A stretch of 13,642 nucleotides of DNA, from contig JANQGC010000020.1 of assembly GCA_028277515.1 (NCBI GenBank), forward strand, positions 1 to 13,642, read 5' to 3'. The notes below the pieces were generated by a model that was not told where the DNA came from, made no database searches, and worked only from the letters and a program-made list of their open reading frames with translations. The translations under genes and the position numbers were made by a program. Positions within the stretch are counted from its first letter, which is position 1; each line of letters starts with the position of its first letter. Shown here in pieces: positions 1 through 6,662 of the stretch. The stretch is from Anaerolineae bacterium (GTDB lineage: Bacteria > Chloroflexota > Anaerolineae > Promineifilales > Promineifilaceae).

Positions 1-108
1 GATGCTTCCTTTGCATCCTATCCCGCCGACCCAACCCTTACCGAACGGCCGTCGGGTGGACTTAAACCCTACGGATTTACACAATTTATAACCGCACCCT
101 GTCCAAAC
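1..108 (+). other. Left-edge stretch, unresolved coding status
   Basis: Frame 1 is open from base 1 straight into the acetyltransferase gene, so that gene could start outside the window. Its translation here (DASFASYPADPTLTERPSGG...) resembles no acetyltransferase segment. Frame 2 is also open, from base 2 to a TAA at 89-91. It reads as a Pro-rich tail ending PTDLHNL, so it could be the C-terminus of an upstream gene. I cannot choose between the two. One ACGGCCGT octamer lies at 45-52. Confidence 0.35.
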
Positions 109-462
109 ATGGATATTGGCGTTAATGTTGCCAAGTCTTATAATGAAAAGATGAGTGACATGGATATTGATGTAAACGAAATGGATGTTGAGAATAATGA
201 GTTTACCTCTCAATTTGAGATGAAATTGGGAGATCAGGTGGCATTTGCCGCCTATATACTGGGACAGAACACTATTACCTTTACGCACACCATTGTACCT
301 GAGGGATTTGAGGGGCAAGGAGTCGGTGGAAAACTGGCGGTGACTGTTCTGGAATATGCCAGGGACCATGATCTGAAAGTGATCCCGCTCTGCCCTTTTA
401 TCAGTGCTTATATTCGCGGGCATAAGCAGTACCAGCCCCTTTTACTGGGATACCAGGGATAA
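109..462 (+). CDS. GNAT-type N-acetyltransferase (small YidJ/COG2388-like family)
   Basis: This is a small acetyl-CoA-dependent acyltransferase-fold protein of unknown substrate. Residues about 30-117 carry the compact family pattern. An 'NNEFTSQFEM' strand is followed by 'ITFTHTIVPEGFEGQGVGGKLA', where the HT.VP segment leads into a Q-G-V-G-G-K loop that would bind the CoA pyrophosphate. Then come 'LEYARDHDLKVIPLCPF' and a terminal 'YIRGHKQYQPLL'. Members are usually about 90-100 residues, so the core fits the whole gene. The start is uncertain. ATG codons lie at 109, 151, 160 and 181, none with a good ribosome-binding site, and the frame is open to the left edge. A perfect TATAAT at 139-144 would place a transcript start near 151, so a leaderless start there is possible. 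The family call is solid; the substrate is unknown. Confidence 0.8.
   Translation: MDIGVNVAKSYNEKMSDMDIDVNEMDVENNEFTSQFEMKLGDQVAFAAYILGQNTITFTHTIVPEGFEGQGVGGKLAVTVLEYARDHDLKVIPLCPFISAYIRGHKQYQPLLLGYQG
139..144 (+). promoter_or_regulatory. Possible -10 element inside the acetyltransferase 5' end
   Basis: TATAAT is a perfect -10 hexamer. TTGGCG at 116-121 lies 17 nt upstream as a weak -35. Transcription would begin about 7 nt downstream, at the ATG at 151, giving a leaderless message. This is inference from position only; the hexamer could be chance. Confidence 0.25.
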
Positions 463-544
463 TCGATCAACTAAATAACTTCCCTATCAGTCGTTAACAA
501 TTTCTGAACAACTTTTTTCTAAACTACGGCCATATTATCGGAAA

Positions 545-567
545 GCGGGCTTGTATGATCTGCCCGC
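545..567 (+). other. 5'-UTR hairpin upstream of the secreted protein gene
   Basis: GCGGGC (545-550) and GCCCGC (562-567) form a 6-bp GC-only stem with an 11-nt loop. It lies between a TATTAT hexamer (533-538), a possible -10, and the ribosome-binding site at 583-588. If that hexamer is the promoter, the hairpin sits at the 5' end of the transcript, where such structures can stabilise mRNA. The U-tract needed for a terminator is absent. Confidence 0.4.
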
Positions 568-594
568 GAGAAAATCGTTTAGAAGGAGTTAACG

Positions 595-1263
595 ATGAAA
601 AATAGTAAAAGCAAATTATTAATCTTAAGCTTGGTAGTGGTTCTTGTTATGTCACTTGGAGCAGTTGCTGCTTTCGCGCAGGACGACCCTGATGCGGACA
701 CAGATTTCCGCTTGGGCCATTTTCGTGGTCATAGAGGCGGGGATAATGATGAAGCACTGGCTGAAGCGTTAGGTATTAGTGTCGAAGAGCTGCAAGCAGC
801 GCGGCAAGAAGCGGCAGCCCAGCGAATCGAAGAGGCGGTTGCGGAAGGATTAATCACCCGCGAGGATGCAAACACTCTCCTGGCCATGCAGGCCTTGAAA
901 TCAACCATTGACAAAGAGGCTATTTTGGCTGATATCTTGGACATGAGTGTGGAAGAACTGCAAGCGGCCCGTGAAGATGGCTCGCTGAGAGACATTTTGT
1001 CCAATATTGCCCCGGCTGATCTGCAGGAAAGCATGCAAGCGGCCGTTGAGGCAGCCATCGCCCAGGCGGTTGAGGACAATGTGATCACTCAAGAGCAAGC
1101 GGACCTGGTTCTGGCTCAAATGGAAGATGGGCTTGGTCTTTTTGGTCGCGGGCACGGCCGTCACCACTTTGGCGGCGGACGCGGCGGACCGCGTGGTGGT
1201 GGTAATGGTGAGAGCGCAGCCCCTTTCGCCAACTTCCAATTTGCACCTGCGTTTGACGCTTAA
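595..1263 (+). CDS. Secreted helical repeat protein with Gly/Arg/His-rich tail (DUF2680-like)
   Basis: Residues 1-28 are a clear Sec signal peptide: a Lys-rich start, a Leu/Val core, and AFA before QDD as the likely cleavage site. The mature protein has two related helical units. Unit one (about 54-97) contains 'ALGISVEELQAARQEA' and 'AEGLITREDANTLLA'. Unit two (about 109-176) contains 'DILDMSVEELQAARED' and 'EDNVITQEQADLVLAQM'. Such 'LGISVEELQAAR...ITQEQAD' units occur in exported proteins of unknown function in Gram-positives and Chloroflexota. Gly/Arg/His-rich stretches flank them at 41-50 and especially 184-204, where His clusters could bind metal or polyanions (inference). AAGGAG at 583-588, 6 nt before the ATG, fixes the start. 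The gene stands alone and ends at a strong terminator. No enzymatic motif is visible. Confidence 0.85.
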   Translation: MKNSKSKLLILSLVVVLVMSLGAVAAFAQDDPDADTDFRLGHFRGHRGGDNDEALAEALGISVEELQAARQEAAAQRIEEAVAEGLITREDANTLLAMQALKSTIDKEAILADILDMSVEELQAAREDGSLRDILSNIAPADLQESMQAAVEAAIAQAVEDNVITQEQADLVLAQMEDGLGLFGRGHGRHHFGGGRGGPRGGGNGESAAPFANFQFAPAFDA

Positions 1264-1377
1264 ACGCGAAAAGGATTTCGCGGTTACGATTAAGGAACAT
1301 GTACACTTGTAACCGCGATTTCAAATCGCGTATCCTGGCACTCGCCGGAACGCGAAAAGGATTTCGCGGTTACGATT
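1263..1377. repeat. Cluster of three REP-like palindromic repeats
   Basis: Two identical 29-bp direct copies lie at 1263-1291 and 1349-1377. Each contains a perfect 7-bp hairpin: CGCGAAA, loop AGGA, TTTCGCG. Between them is a related copy in inverted orientation (1309-1331) with the hairpin CGCGATT-TCA-AATCGCG and the same GGTTAC flank. The spacers on either side of the middle copy are both 17 nt. The arms also pair between units: CGCGGTTAC (1279-1287) matches GTAACCGCG (1309-1317). The head-tail-head arrangement resembles BIME/REP clusters, which are short non-autonomous elements usually found in 3' untranslated regions. Confidence 0.85.
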
Positions 1378-1404
1378 GCCGGCCTCCAAAAGCCGGCTTT
1401 TTTT
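1378..1404 (+). terminator. Intrinsic terminator
   Basis: GCCGGC (1378-1383), an 8-nt loop CTCCAAAA, GCCGGC (1392-1397) and seven T residues (1398-1404) make a textbook Rho-independent terminator. It directly follows the palindromic repeat cluster and ends the transcript of the secreted protein gene at 595-1263. Confidence 0.93.
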
Positions 1405-1828
1405 AATCTCATTCGACGATAAGCGCCAAATATGTTACAATTGTATAACAAATGCGCGATCACTTACAGACAAGGATTTTATTTACTGATTACTTAACTC
1501 ATCAGATAATAAAAACAAACAAAAAGGAACGAAATAGAAATAGCTATACAGCTTATCCTATTGAAACCTTGACGACGGTTAAAACCGATCAATCTTTCTT
1601 TGCTGCAAATCTGCGTAACAGCCTTCATTCCCAATATTATCCAAACGTAATAATTAAAAAAACGGCAGATGGAATGCATTGCCTTCCTGACTTGGCCTGC
1701 CTGTCGGTTGAAAAGCACTCGCTTGTTTCATGCCCTTTGAAAATAAGGCTGGTCAAGCCTGTTTGAGGGCAAAAACGTGGAAAACTAAAAGTTGATGGTA
1801 CTCGCTGTAAGTATTGGAGAAATTATTA
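1405..1828. other. Non-coding stretch upstream of the CarD-like gene
   Basis: No convincing gene is present. The one forward frame of note (1452-1766) encodes a low-complexity peptide with no motif and no ribosome-binding site. A 10-bp palindrome, TACAATTGTA, lies at 1436-1445. AGGCT-GGTCA-AGCCT at 1746-1760 is a weak hairpin. TTGAGG (1763-1768), 17 nt, then TAAAAG (1786-1791) is a weak promoter candidate for the downstream gene. The region may hold a long 5' leader or a small RNA, but nothing visible proves it. Confidence 0.5.
1816..1819 (+). promoter_or_regulatory. Ribosome-binding site that fixes the CarD-like start
   Basis: GGAG sits 9 nt before the ATG at 1829. The in-frame TTG at 1814 overlaps this site and has no Shine-Dalgarno sequence of its own, so the ATG is the preferred start. 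Confidence 0.65.
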
Positions 1829-2326
1829 ATGAATACAACCTCAGATTTCAAACAAGGCTCATGGATTGTCCATGCTTTTTATGGCGTCGGCCAGATCAAA
1901 GGTCGGGAAACGAAACAGATCAGTGGTGATGAGGCCGATTATTTCAAAATCGAAACGGCCGACAGCACGTATTGGCTCCCCGTCGATCAAATTGAGAGTG
2001 ATATGTTGCGGCCGTTGTCATCGACTGAAGACATCCAACAGGCTTTGGTTATTTTACAAAAGCCGGCAAAAGAGATGTCTTCCAATTATAAGGTGCGGCA
2101 GAGTCTCATTCGTGAGGTGCAGCTGCAAAATACCCCCAAAGCCATCGCGCGATTGGTTCGTGACTTGCGCGCTTTACAACGGAAAAATGGGGTGCTGAAC
2201 CACACGGAAAGCACCGCCTTTAGACGGTTGAGAAACCAGTTTGCCCGGGAATGGGTCTTGGTCACCGGAACAAAAAAGGAAAAGATCGACAGAAGATTGG
2301 ACAAGCTGTTAGGCATCCAATATTAA
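1829..2326 (+). CDS. carD: CarD-family RNA-polymerase-binding transcription regulator
   Basis: CarD proteins bind the beta subunit of RNA polymerase and stabilise open promoter complexes, including those of rRNA genes in mycobacteria. The protein is 165 residues, the usual length for stand-alone CarD. Residues about 6-63 form the RNA-polymerase-interacting Tudor-like domain: 'FKQGSWIVHAFYGVGQI' followed by 'YFKIETADSTYWLPVDQI'. Residues about 66-163 form the helical, DNA-contacting domain, with 'NYKVRQSLIREVQ', 'AIARLVRDLRALQR' and a final 'KIDRRLDKLLG'. By alignment from memory, the wedge tryptophan of mycobacterial CarD (W85, in NWSRRYK) falls at Met83 (EMSSNYK). The ATG at 1829 is chosen over a TTG 15 nt upstream because GGAG lies correctly for the ATG. 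The gene is followed 73 nt later by an S1-type gene in the same direction, with no terminator between them. Confidence 0.88.
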   Translation: MNTTSDFKQGSWIVHAFYGVGQIKGRETKQISGDEADYFKIETADSTYWLPVDQIESDMLRPLSSTEDIQQALVILQKPAKEMSSNYKVRQSLIREVQLQNTPKAIARLVRDLRALQRKNGVLNHTESTAFRRLRNQFAREWVLVTGTKKEKIDRRLDKLLGIQY

Positions 2327-2399
2327 TAACTTATTTTGAAAATTTTTTTAGATAGTCATTCGTTGAGACGGCCTCTTCAGAATGCTATAAAGGAGACCT

Positions 2400-3614
2400 A
2401 TGGTCGCGATAGAAACAGAAAAAGAAAATCAAGAGTTTGCACAAAACCAGGATGAGGAATCAAATGATTATAGTTCATTTGTCAATCTTTTGGATAAATA
2501 CATCCCGAAACCATTAGAACGGGGCCAGATTATTACCGGTGAGGTTCTTAAAATTGAAGATAATGTCATTCTGGCTAATGTAGACGCCAAGCGAACGGCC
2601 GTCATTCCCCCGGAAGACATCGAAAAACTAGAAGAAGAATACTTGAATAGCCTGAACGTCGGAGATGAAGTTCTGCTCTCTGTTCTGCACACACCGGTGG
2701 GTGATGAAGATCTGCTTGTCTCATTAAACCGGGGCTTGCAACAGCAAGATTGGCAGAGGGCTAAGGAATTTTTGGCAAATGAAGAACTGCTGGAGTTGGA
2801 AGTCGTTGGTCACAACAAGGGCGGTTTACTGGTCGCGTTTGGCCAGCTTCAAGGATTTGTGCCGACCTCACATGTTCCTGAACTACAAAATTTCCATGAT
2901 CAACGGGCATTAACCGCCAAACGGGCTAAATTTGTCGGTGAAGAACTCAATCTGAAGGTGATTGAAGTGGACCGCCAACGCCGCCGGTTGGTACTTTCGG
3001 CCAAGAAAGCGCAAAAAGAGCGCCGGCAAAACCGTTTGATGGAATTGAAAGTCATGGAAGGCCAGACGATCACCGGCCGGGTATCGAACCTGGTCGCTTT
3101 TGGCGCTTTTATTGATTTAGACGGCATTGAAGGGCTGGTTCATATTTCCGAAATCGACTGGCAAAAAGTTGATAATCCGGCCGATTATCTTACCGCGGGA
3201 GAAGAAATTGAACTCTTGATTCAATCGGTCGATATCGACCGCGAACGGGTGAGCCTTAGCCGTAAGGCTATGCTGTCCAGTCCCTGGCAGGCATTTGCCG
3301 ACAGCCATTCCGACGGCGAATTAATTGAAGGTGTGGTCACGAATGTCACGGACTTCGGCGCTTTCGTCACTCTTGAGGAGGGTATTGAAGGTCTGATTCA
3401 TGTTAGCGAGATGCGGGGAACACAGGATTTTTCGCCGCAAGATGTGCTGGCGCCGGGTGACATTATCCTGGTGCACATCCTGAATATTGATGTTGATCGC
3501 CAGCGCATGGCTTTGAGCCAGCGCCGGGTCAGCCAGCAGGAAGAGATGGACTGGATTTGGCAAAAACAGCAGGCAATGGTTGAATTTGAAGAAGCAATAG
3601 ACGAGGAAGAGTAA
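2400..3614 (+). CDS. rpsA: S1 RNA-binding domain protein (ribosomal protein S1-type)
   Basis: The protein binds single-stranded RNA and, as bS1, would help the 30S subunit capture mRNA. Four S1 (OB-fold) domains are seen at about 41-111, 128-201, 220-288 and 306-374. The last two are most canonical: 'GRVSNLVAFGAFIDLDGIEG', then 'LVHISEI', then 'VSLSRKAM'; and 'VVTNVTDFGAFVTLEEGIEG', then 'LIHVSEM', then 'RMALSQRRVS'. Domains one and two are more divergent, as usual for the ribosome-docking end. An acidic N-terminus and an acidic tail (EEAIDEEE) flank them. The length of 404 residues matches four-domain S1 proteins of Gram-positive and Chloroflexota type rather than the six-domain enterobacterial form. 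AAAGGAG at 2389-2395, 4 nt before the ATG, supports the start. The nearby CarD-like gene suggests shared growth-related control (inference). Confidence 0.9.
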   Translation: MVAIETEKENQEFAQNQDEESNDYSSFVNLLDKYIPKPLERGQIITGEVLKIEDNVILANVDAKRTAVIPPEDIEKLEEEYLNSLNVGDEVLLSVLHTPVGDEDLLVSLNRGLQQQDWQRAKEFLANEELLELEVVGHNKGGLLVAFGQLQGFVPTSHVPELQNFHDQRALTAKRAKFVGEELNLKVIEVDRQRRRLVLSAKKAQKERRQNRLMELKVMEGQTITGRVSNLVAFGAFIDLDGIEGLVHISEIDWQKVDNPADYLTAGEEIELLIQSVDIDRERVSLSRKAMLSSPWQAFADSHSDGELIEGVVTNVTDFGAFVTLEEGIEGLIHVSEMRGTQDFSPQDVLAPGDIILVHILNIDVDRQRMALSQRRVSQQEEMDWIWQKQQAMVEFEEAIDEEE

Positions 3615-3678
3615 TAGATTGAAGTTTTGCCGGATCGGGAGATGGCCAGTTTGCCCGCTCTGTTGAAGCATTTTCCTT

Positions 3679-3697
3679 AAAAATCCATAAGATTTTT
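3679..3697 (+). terminator. Possible weak terminator-like hairpin after the S1 gene
   Basis: AAAAATC (3679-3685) and GATTTTT (3691-3697) form a 7-bp, A/T-rich stem with a 5-nt loop about 65 nt after the S1 stop codon. It ends in five T residues but lacks a GC-rich stem, so termination would be inefficient at best. Confidence 0.25.
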
Positions 3698-3723
3698 CGA
3701 TTGTGATAAATATTGTTTGCCTA

Positions 3724-3785
3724 AAATTTGACAACTTTTATTAAATGATTATCGCCCATATATCAAGTGATACGTTGTCAAATTT
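3724..3785. promoter_or_regulatory. 12-bp perfect inverted repeat upstream of the GT20 gene
   Basis: AAATTTGACAAC (3724-3735) and GTTGTCAAATTT (3774-3785) are exact reverse complements separated by 38 nt. Each arm contains a consensus -35 hexamer TTGACA, one on each strand. No good -10 hexamer was found at 16-18 nt from either. The repeat lies 92 nt before the GT20 start and could be a looping operator or a paired activator site. There is no gene in 3615-3876. Confidence 0.5.
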
Positions 3786-3876
3786 CTGTGTAAACGAGTT
3801 TGTAACAGTGTAATAAATCTATAGAATCCGGAATGTTGACCGGCTGCAACATGCCAAAGGAGCCATAAGTGACCCA

Positions 3877-5394
3877 ATGATACTTGATGCCCCGGATGAA
3901 CATGACCATTGTGCAGAGCTTCAGCGAAATTTTTTTGCGGACCGTTCGCTCATCATTGCTGCCAACCGTGGCCCGGTTATGTTCCAAACGGCGGAAGATG
4001 GCAGCCGGACGTTCACCCGGGGATCGGGAGGATTGGTCACAGCCCTGGTCAGCCTGGCCCAGGAAATTGAATCAACCTGGATCGGCTGCGCCCGGACGGA
4101 TGCCGATACGGAATGGAAACGAGGGGAAGTCTCGCTCTGGAAAGGGCAGGAGACGATGAATGTCCATTTTTTATCCCCTTCAGCAGAGGCTTATGAGGGA
4201 TATTACAATGTCATTTCCAATCCCTTGCTCTGGTTTTTGCAGCACAGCATGTGGGATGTCCCGCGCAAGCCGCTGATCAATCGTGATACCTGGCAAGCCT
4301 GGAGCGCAGGTTATGAAGCGATCAACCAGATGTTCGCCGATTCCCTGGTTATGCAGTCCCAGGTGGCGCATAAACGGCCGCTGGTGATGCTGCAAGATTA
4401 CCATCTCTACCTGGTGCCACGCATGGTGCGCGCCGGCTTGAAGCCCAAGGAGCGGCCGACACTCTCTCATTTTATCCATATTCCCTGGCCTGGCCCTGAT
4501 TATTGGACCATACTGCCCCCGGTGATGCGCAACGCCATTCTTGAAGGCTTACTGGGCGCCGATTTGCTCGGCTTTCAAACCCACGACGACGTTCTGAATT
4601 TTATCCGCACCTGCCAGCAAAATCTGACGCGTGTTGGGGTGCGATACAAAAATCAACGGGTCTGGTATCGCAATCACGCCACCCATGTGCGCGCCTTTCC
4701 TATCTCAATTGACGTGGGGGCCTTGAAGCGCGTGGCGCGCCGGGTGGAAGTTCAGCGCCTGCGTAAGGAGTTTGAAGAATCGCTCGGTGCTCGCCAACTC
4801 ATCCTGCGCATTGAGCGCATTGAACCCAGCAAAAATATCGTGCGCGGTTTCCAGGCGTATGAGGAGATGCTGATCACCTTTCCCGAACTGCAAGGCAAAG
4901 TTTTTTTCCTGGCTATCCTGGTACCTTCGCGTATGGATTTAGGGGAATATCGTGATTATTTGGGTGAGGTGATGGCTATCGCCGGACATATTAACGCCAC
5001 TTATGGCTCAGGTGATTGGGAACCGGTGCGTATCCTGGTGGGTGAAAGCTATGAACGGGCCGTGGCGGCGATGCAGATTTATGATGTACTGCTGGTCAAT
5101 TCCATTGCCGATGGTATGAATCTGGTGGCTAAGGAAGGGCCAATTTTGAACCGGCGCTCCGGCCAACTGGTGCTTTCGGAAAGAACCGGCGCGCGAGAGC
5201 AGCTTGAGGAAGCAGCGATTGTCATTTCTCCCTGTGACATCTCAGCTACGGCCGTGGCCATGCAGCGTGCTTTGACTATGCCACAAAAAGAAAAACGGCA
5301 GCGGGCACGCAAACTGCGCCGCCTGGTGGAGGCTGATGATGTCTTTCAATGGCTTTGCCGCCAGATTGAAGTGATCGACCAGTTAGGTTTGTAG
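3877..5394 (+). CDS. otsA: GT20 glycosyltransferase, trehalose-6-phosphate synthase-like
   Basis: The family transfers glucose from a nucleotide sugar to glucose-6-phosphate with retention, giving trehalose-6-phosphate in the cytoplasm. Signature residues are all present. They are 'ANRGPV' with R31, G51-G52-L53, W68, the acceptor-pocket pair Y110 and W119, D174 in 'QDYHLYLVP', H201 in 'HIPWP', 'GFQTHDD' at 232-238, R314 and K319 in 'RIEPSKN', and 'DGMNLVAKE' at 412-420. The length of 505 is slightly above E. coli OtsA because of about 20 extra N-terminal residues and a basic C-terminal extension. The catalytic set argues against an inactive or VldE-like enzyme. GgpS (glucosylglycerol-phosphate synthase) belongs to the same family and cannot be excluded by eye. 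AAAGGAG at 3856-3862 lies 14 nt before the ATG, unusually far. The gene is followed 1 nt after its stop by a GT4 gene. Confidence 0.88.
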   Translation: MILDAPDEHDHCAELQRNFFADRSLIIAANRGPVMFQTAEDGSRTFTRGSGGLVTALVSLAQEIESTWIGCARTDADTEWKRGEVSLWKGQETMNVHFLSPSAEAYEGYYNVISNPLLWFLQHSMWDVPRKPLINRDTWQAWSAGYEAINQMFADSLVMQSQVAHKRPLVMLQDYHLYLVPRMVRAGLKPKERPTLSHFIHIPWPGPDYWTILPPVMRNAILEGLLGADLLGFQTHDDVLNFIRTCQQNLTRVGVRYKNQRVWYRNHATHVRAFPISIDVGALKRVARRVEVQRLRKEFEESLGARQLILRIERIEPSKNIVRGFQAYEEMLITFPELQGKVFFLAILVPSRMDLGEYRDYLGEVMAIAGHINATYGSGDWEPVRILVGESYERAVAAMQIYDVLLVNSIADGMNLVAKEGPILNRRSGQLVLSERTGAREQLEEAAIVISPCDISATAVAMQRALTMPQKEKRQRARKLRRLVEADDVFQWLCRQIEVIDQLGL

Positions 5395-5395
5395 C

Positions 5396-6649
5396 ATGTC
5401 TGCCACAAAACCGACAACAGCCATCCTGCATTATTCCGCTCCTCCGGTTGTTGGTGGCGTCGAAGGGGTCATGGAGGCTCACGCCAATATATTTTTAGAG
5501 AATGATTTTCCCATCGCCATCATTGCCGGACGGGGAGCGCAAGAAGCGTTGCCTCCGGGGGTTAAGTTGCACATCCTGCCTGTCCTGGATTCACAGCATG
5601 AGCAGATCTTGGAAGTGACACAACATTTAAATAAGGGGCGGATTCCTGAGAACTTTGAGGAATTGAGACAACAGTTGGTGGGGGATTTAAAGCCGGTGGT
5701 GGCGCAATATGATAATCTGATCGTTCATAATGTATTTACCAAGCATTTCAACCTGCCGCTGACGGCCGCATTAGTGCACCTGATTGAATCGGGTGAGATC
5801 GCGAACCCCATCGCCTGGCACCATGATTTCACCTGGACCAGCCCTCGCTCACGTTCCAAGGTGCACGAGGGATATCCCTGGGATCTGCTTCGTGATTATC
5901 GCCAGGATGTGCGGCATGTCACCATCTCCCAGGAGCGACGTGAGGAATTGGCCGGTCTGTATGGTTGTGCAAAGGATGATATTCGGGTCATTTACAACGG
6001 CGTCGACCCGCAGCAGATGTGGGGCTTAAGCCAGGAGAGTTGGCAGCTAGTGCAACGACTGGATTTACTAAGCGCCGATTTAATTATGCTCATGCCCGTG
6101 CGGGTGACTCGCGCCAAGAATATCGAATATGCCCTGGATGTGGCGGCGGCGATCAAAGACCAGGGTTTACGCATCAAGCTGCTGCTCAGCGGCCCGCCCG
6201 ATCCGCATGAGCCGCAGAGCATGGCCTATTTTCGATCCTTGCAGGAACGGCGGGATAGTTTGGGACTGGCCGGCACGATGCACTTTATCTATGAATCCGG
6301 GCCTGATCCGGAACGGCCATATCAAGTTTCCCTGGATGTGGTGGCCGACCTTTACCGTGTGGCGGACCTAATGTTCATGCCCAGCCATCAGGAGGGATTT
6401 GGTATGCCGGTTTTGGAGGCCGGCTTGTTAAGCACGGCCGTTGCCGCTGCGGATGCAGTTCCCGCAGCGACCGAAATTGGCGAGGGGGATGTGCTGCGCT
6501 TCAACCCTGGCCAACCGGCGAGGGAGCTGGCCGAGCGGCTGGTGTCCTGGGCTGAGAGTGATCAAAGAGTTTGCTTAGCCCGCCGTACCCGGCAGCAATA
6601 TACCTGGCAGGCCATTTTCGAGCAGCAAATTAGACCGCTTTTGGATTGA
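5396..6649 (+). CDS. GT4-family glycosyltransferase
   Basis: This is a cytoplasmic GT-B retaining glycosyltransferase of unknown acceptor. The N-terminal acceptor domain has 'HYSAPPVVGGVEGVME', with the G20-G21-V-E loop typical of GT4, and an unusual 'AWHHDFTWTSP' at 140-150. The C-terminal donor domain has 'VIYNGVDP' (198-205), 'PVRVTRAKNIEYAL' with R239 and K241, and the catalytic E-x7-E motif 'EGFGMPVLE' (E333 and E341). The length of 417 is normal for GT4. The ATG lies 1 nt after the GT20 stop, with only a weak ribosome-binding site, so translation is probably coupled. Placement between a trehalose-phosphate synthase-like gene and a phosphatase-like gene suggests it acts on the same or a derived sugar, such as a glycosylated trehalose or another compatible solute. 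A TreT-like trehalose synthase is an alternative that I cannot confirm. Confidence 0.85.
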   Translation: MSATKPTTAILHYSAPPVVGGVEGVMEAHANIFLENDFPIAIIAGRGAQEALPPGVKLHILPVLDSQHEQILEVTQHLNKGRIPENFEELRQQLVGDLKPVVAQYDNLIVHNVFTKHFNLPLTAALVHLIESGEIANPIAWHHDFTWTSPRSRSKVHEGYPWDLLRDYRQDVRHVTISQERREELAGLYGCAKDDIRVIYNGVDPQQMWGLSQESWQLVQRLDLLSADLIMLMPVRVTRAKNIEYALDVAAAIKDQGLRIKLLLSGPPDPHEPQSMAYFRSLQERRDSLGLAGTMHFIYESGPDPERPYQVSLDVVADLYRVADLMFMPSHQEGFGMPVLEAGLLSTAVAAADAVPAATEIGEGDVLRFNPGQPARELAERLVSWAESDQRVCLARRTRQQYTWQAIFEQQIRPLLD

Positions 6650-6662
6650 TGGGATAGGGATG

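Noticed and set aside
729..1239. Two minus-strand ORFs opposite the secreted protein gene
   Set aside because: They are Ser/Ala- and Thr-rich antisense translations of the helical repeats; the forward frame has a signal peptide and a ribosome-binding site.
1263..1377. CRISPR-like array
   Set aside because: There are only two direct copies plus one inverted copy, the units are internally palindromic, and no cas genes are present.
1452..1766. Forward 104-codon ORF between the terminator and the CarD-like gene
   Set aside because: It has no ribosome-binding site, low-complexity residues, no recognisable motif and a base pattern unlike the neighbouring genes.
1814..1828. TTG start for the CarD-like gene
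   Set aside because: The TTG overlaps the GGAG that serves the ATG at 1829 and has no Shine-Dalgarno sequence of its own.
3321..3734. 137-codon minus-strand ORF overlapping the S1 gene end
   Set aside because: Most of it is antisense to clear S1 domains, and there is no promoter or ribosome-binding site.
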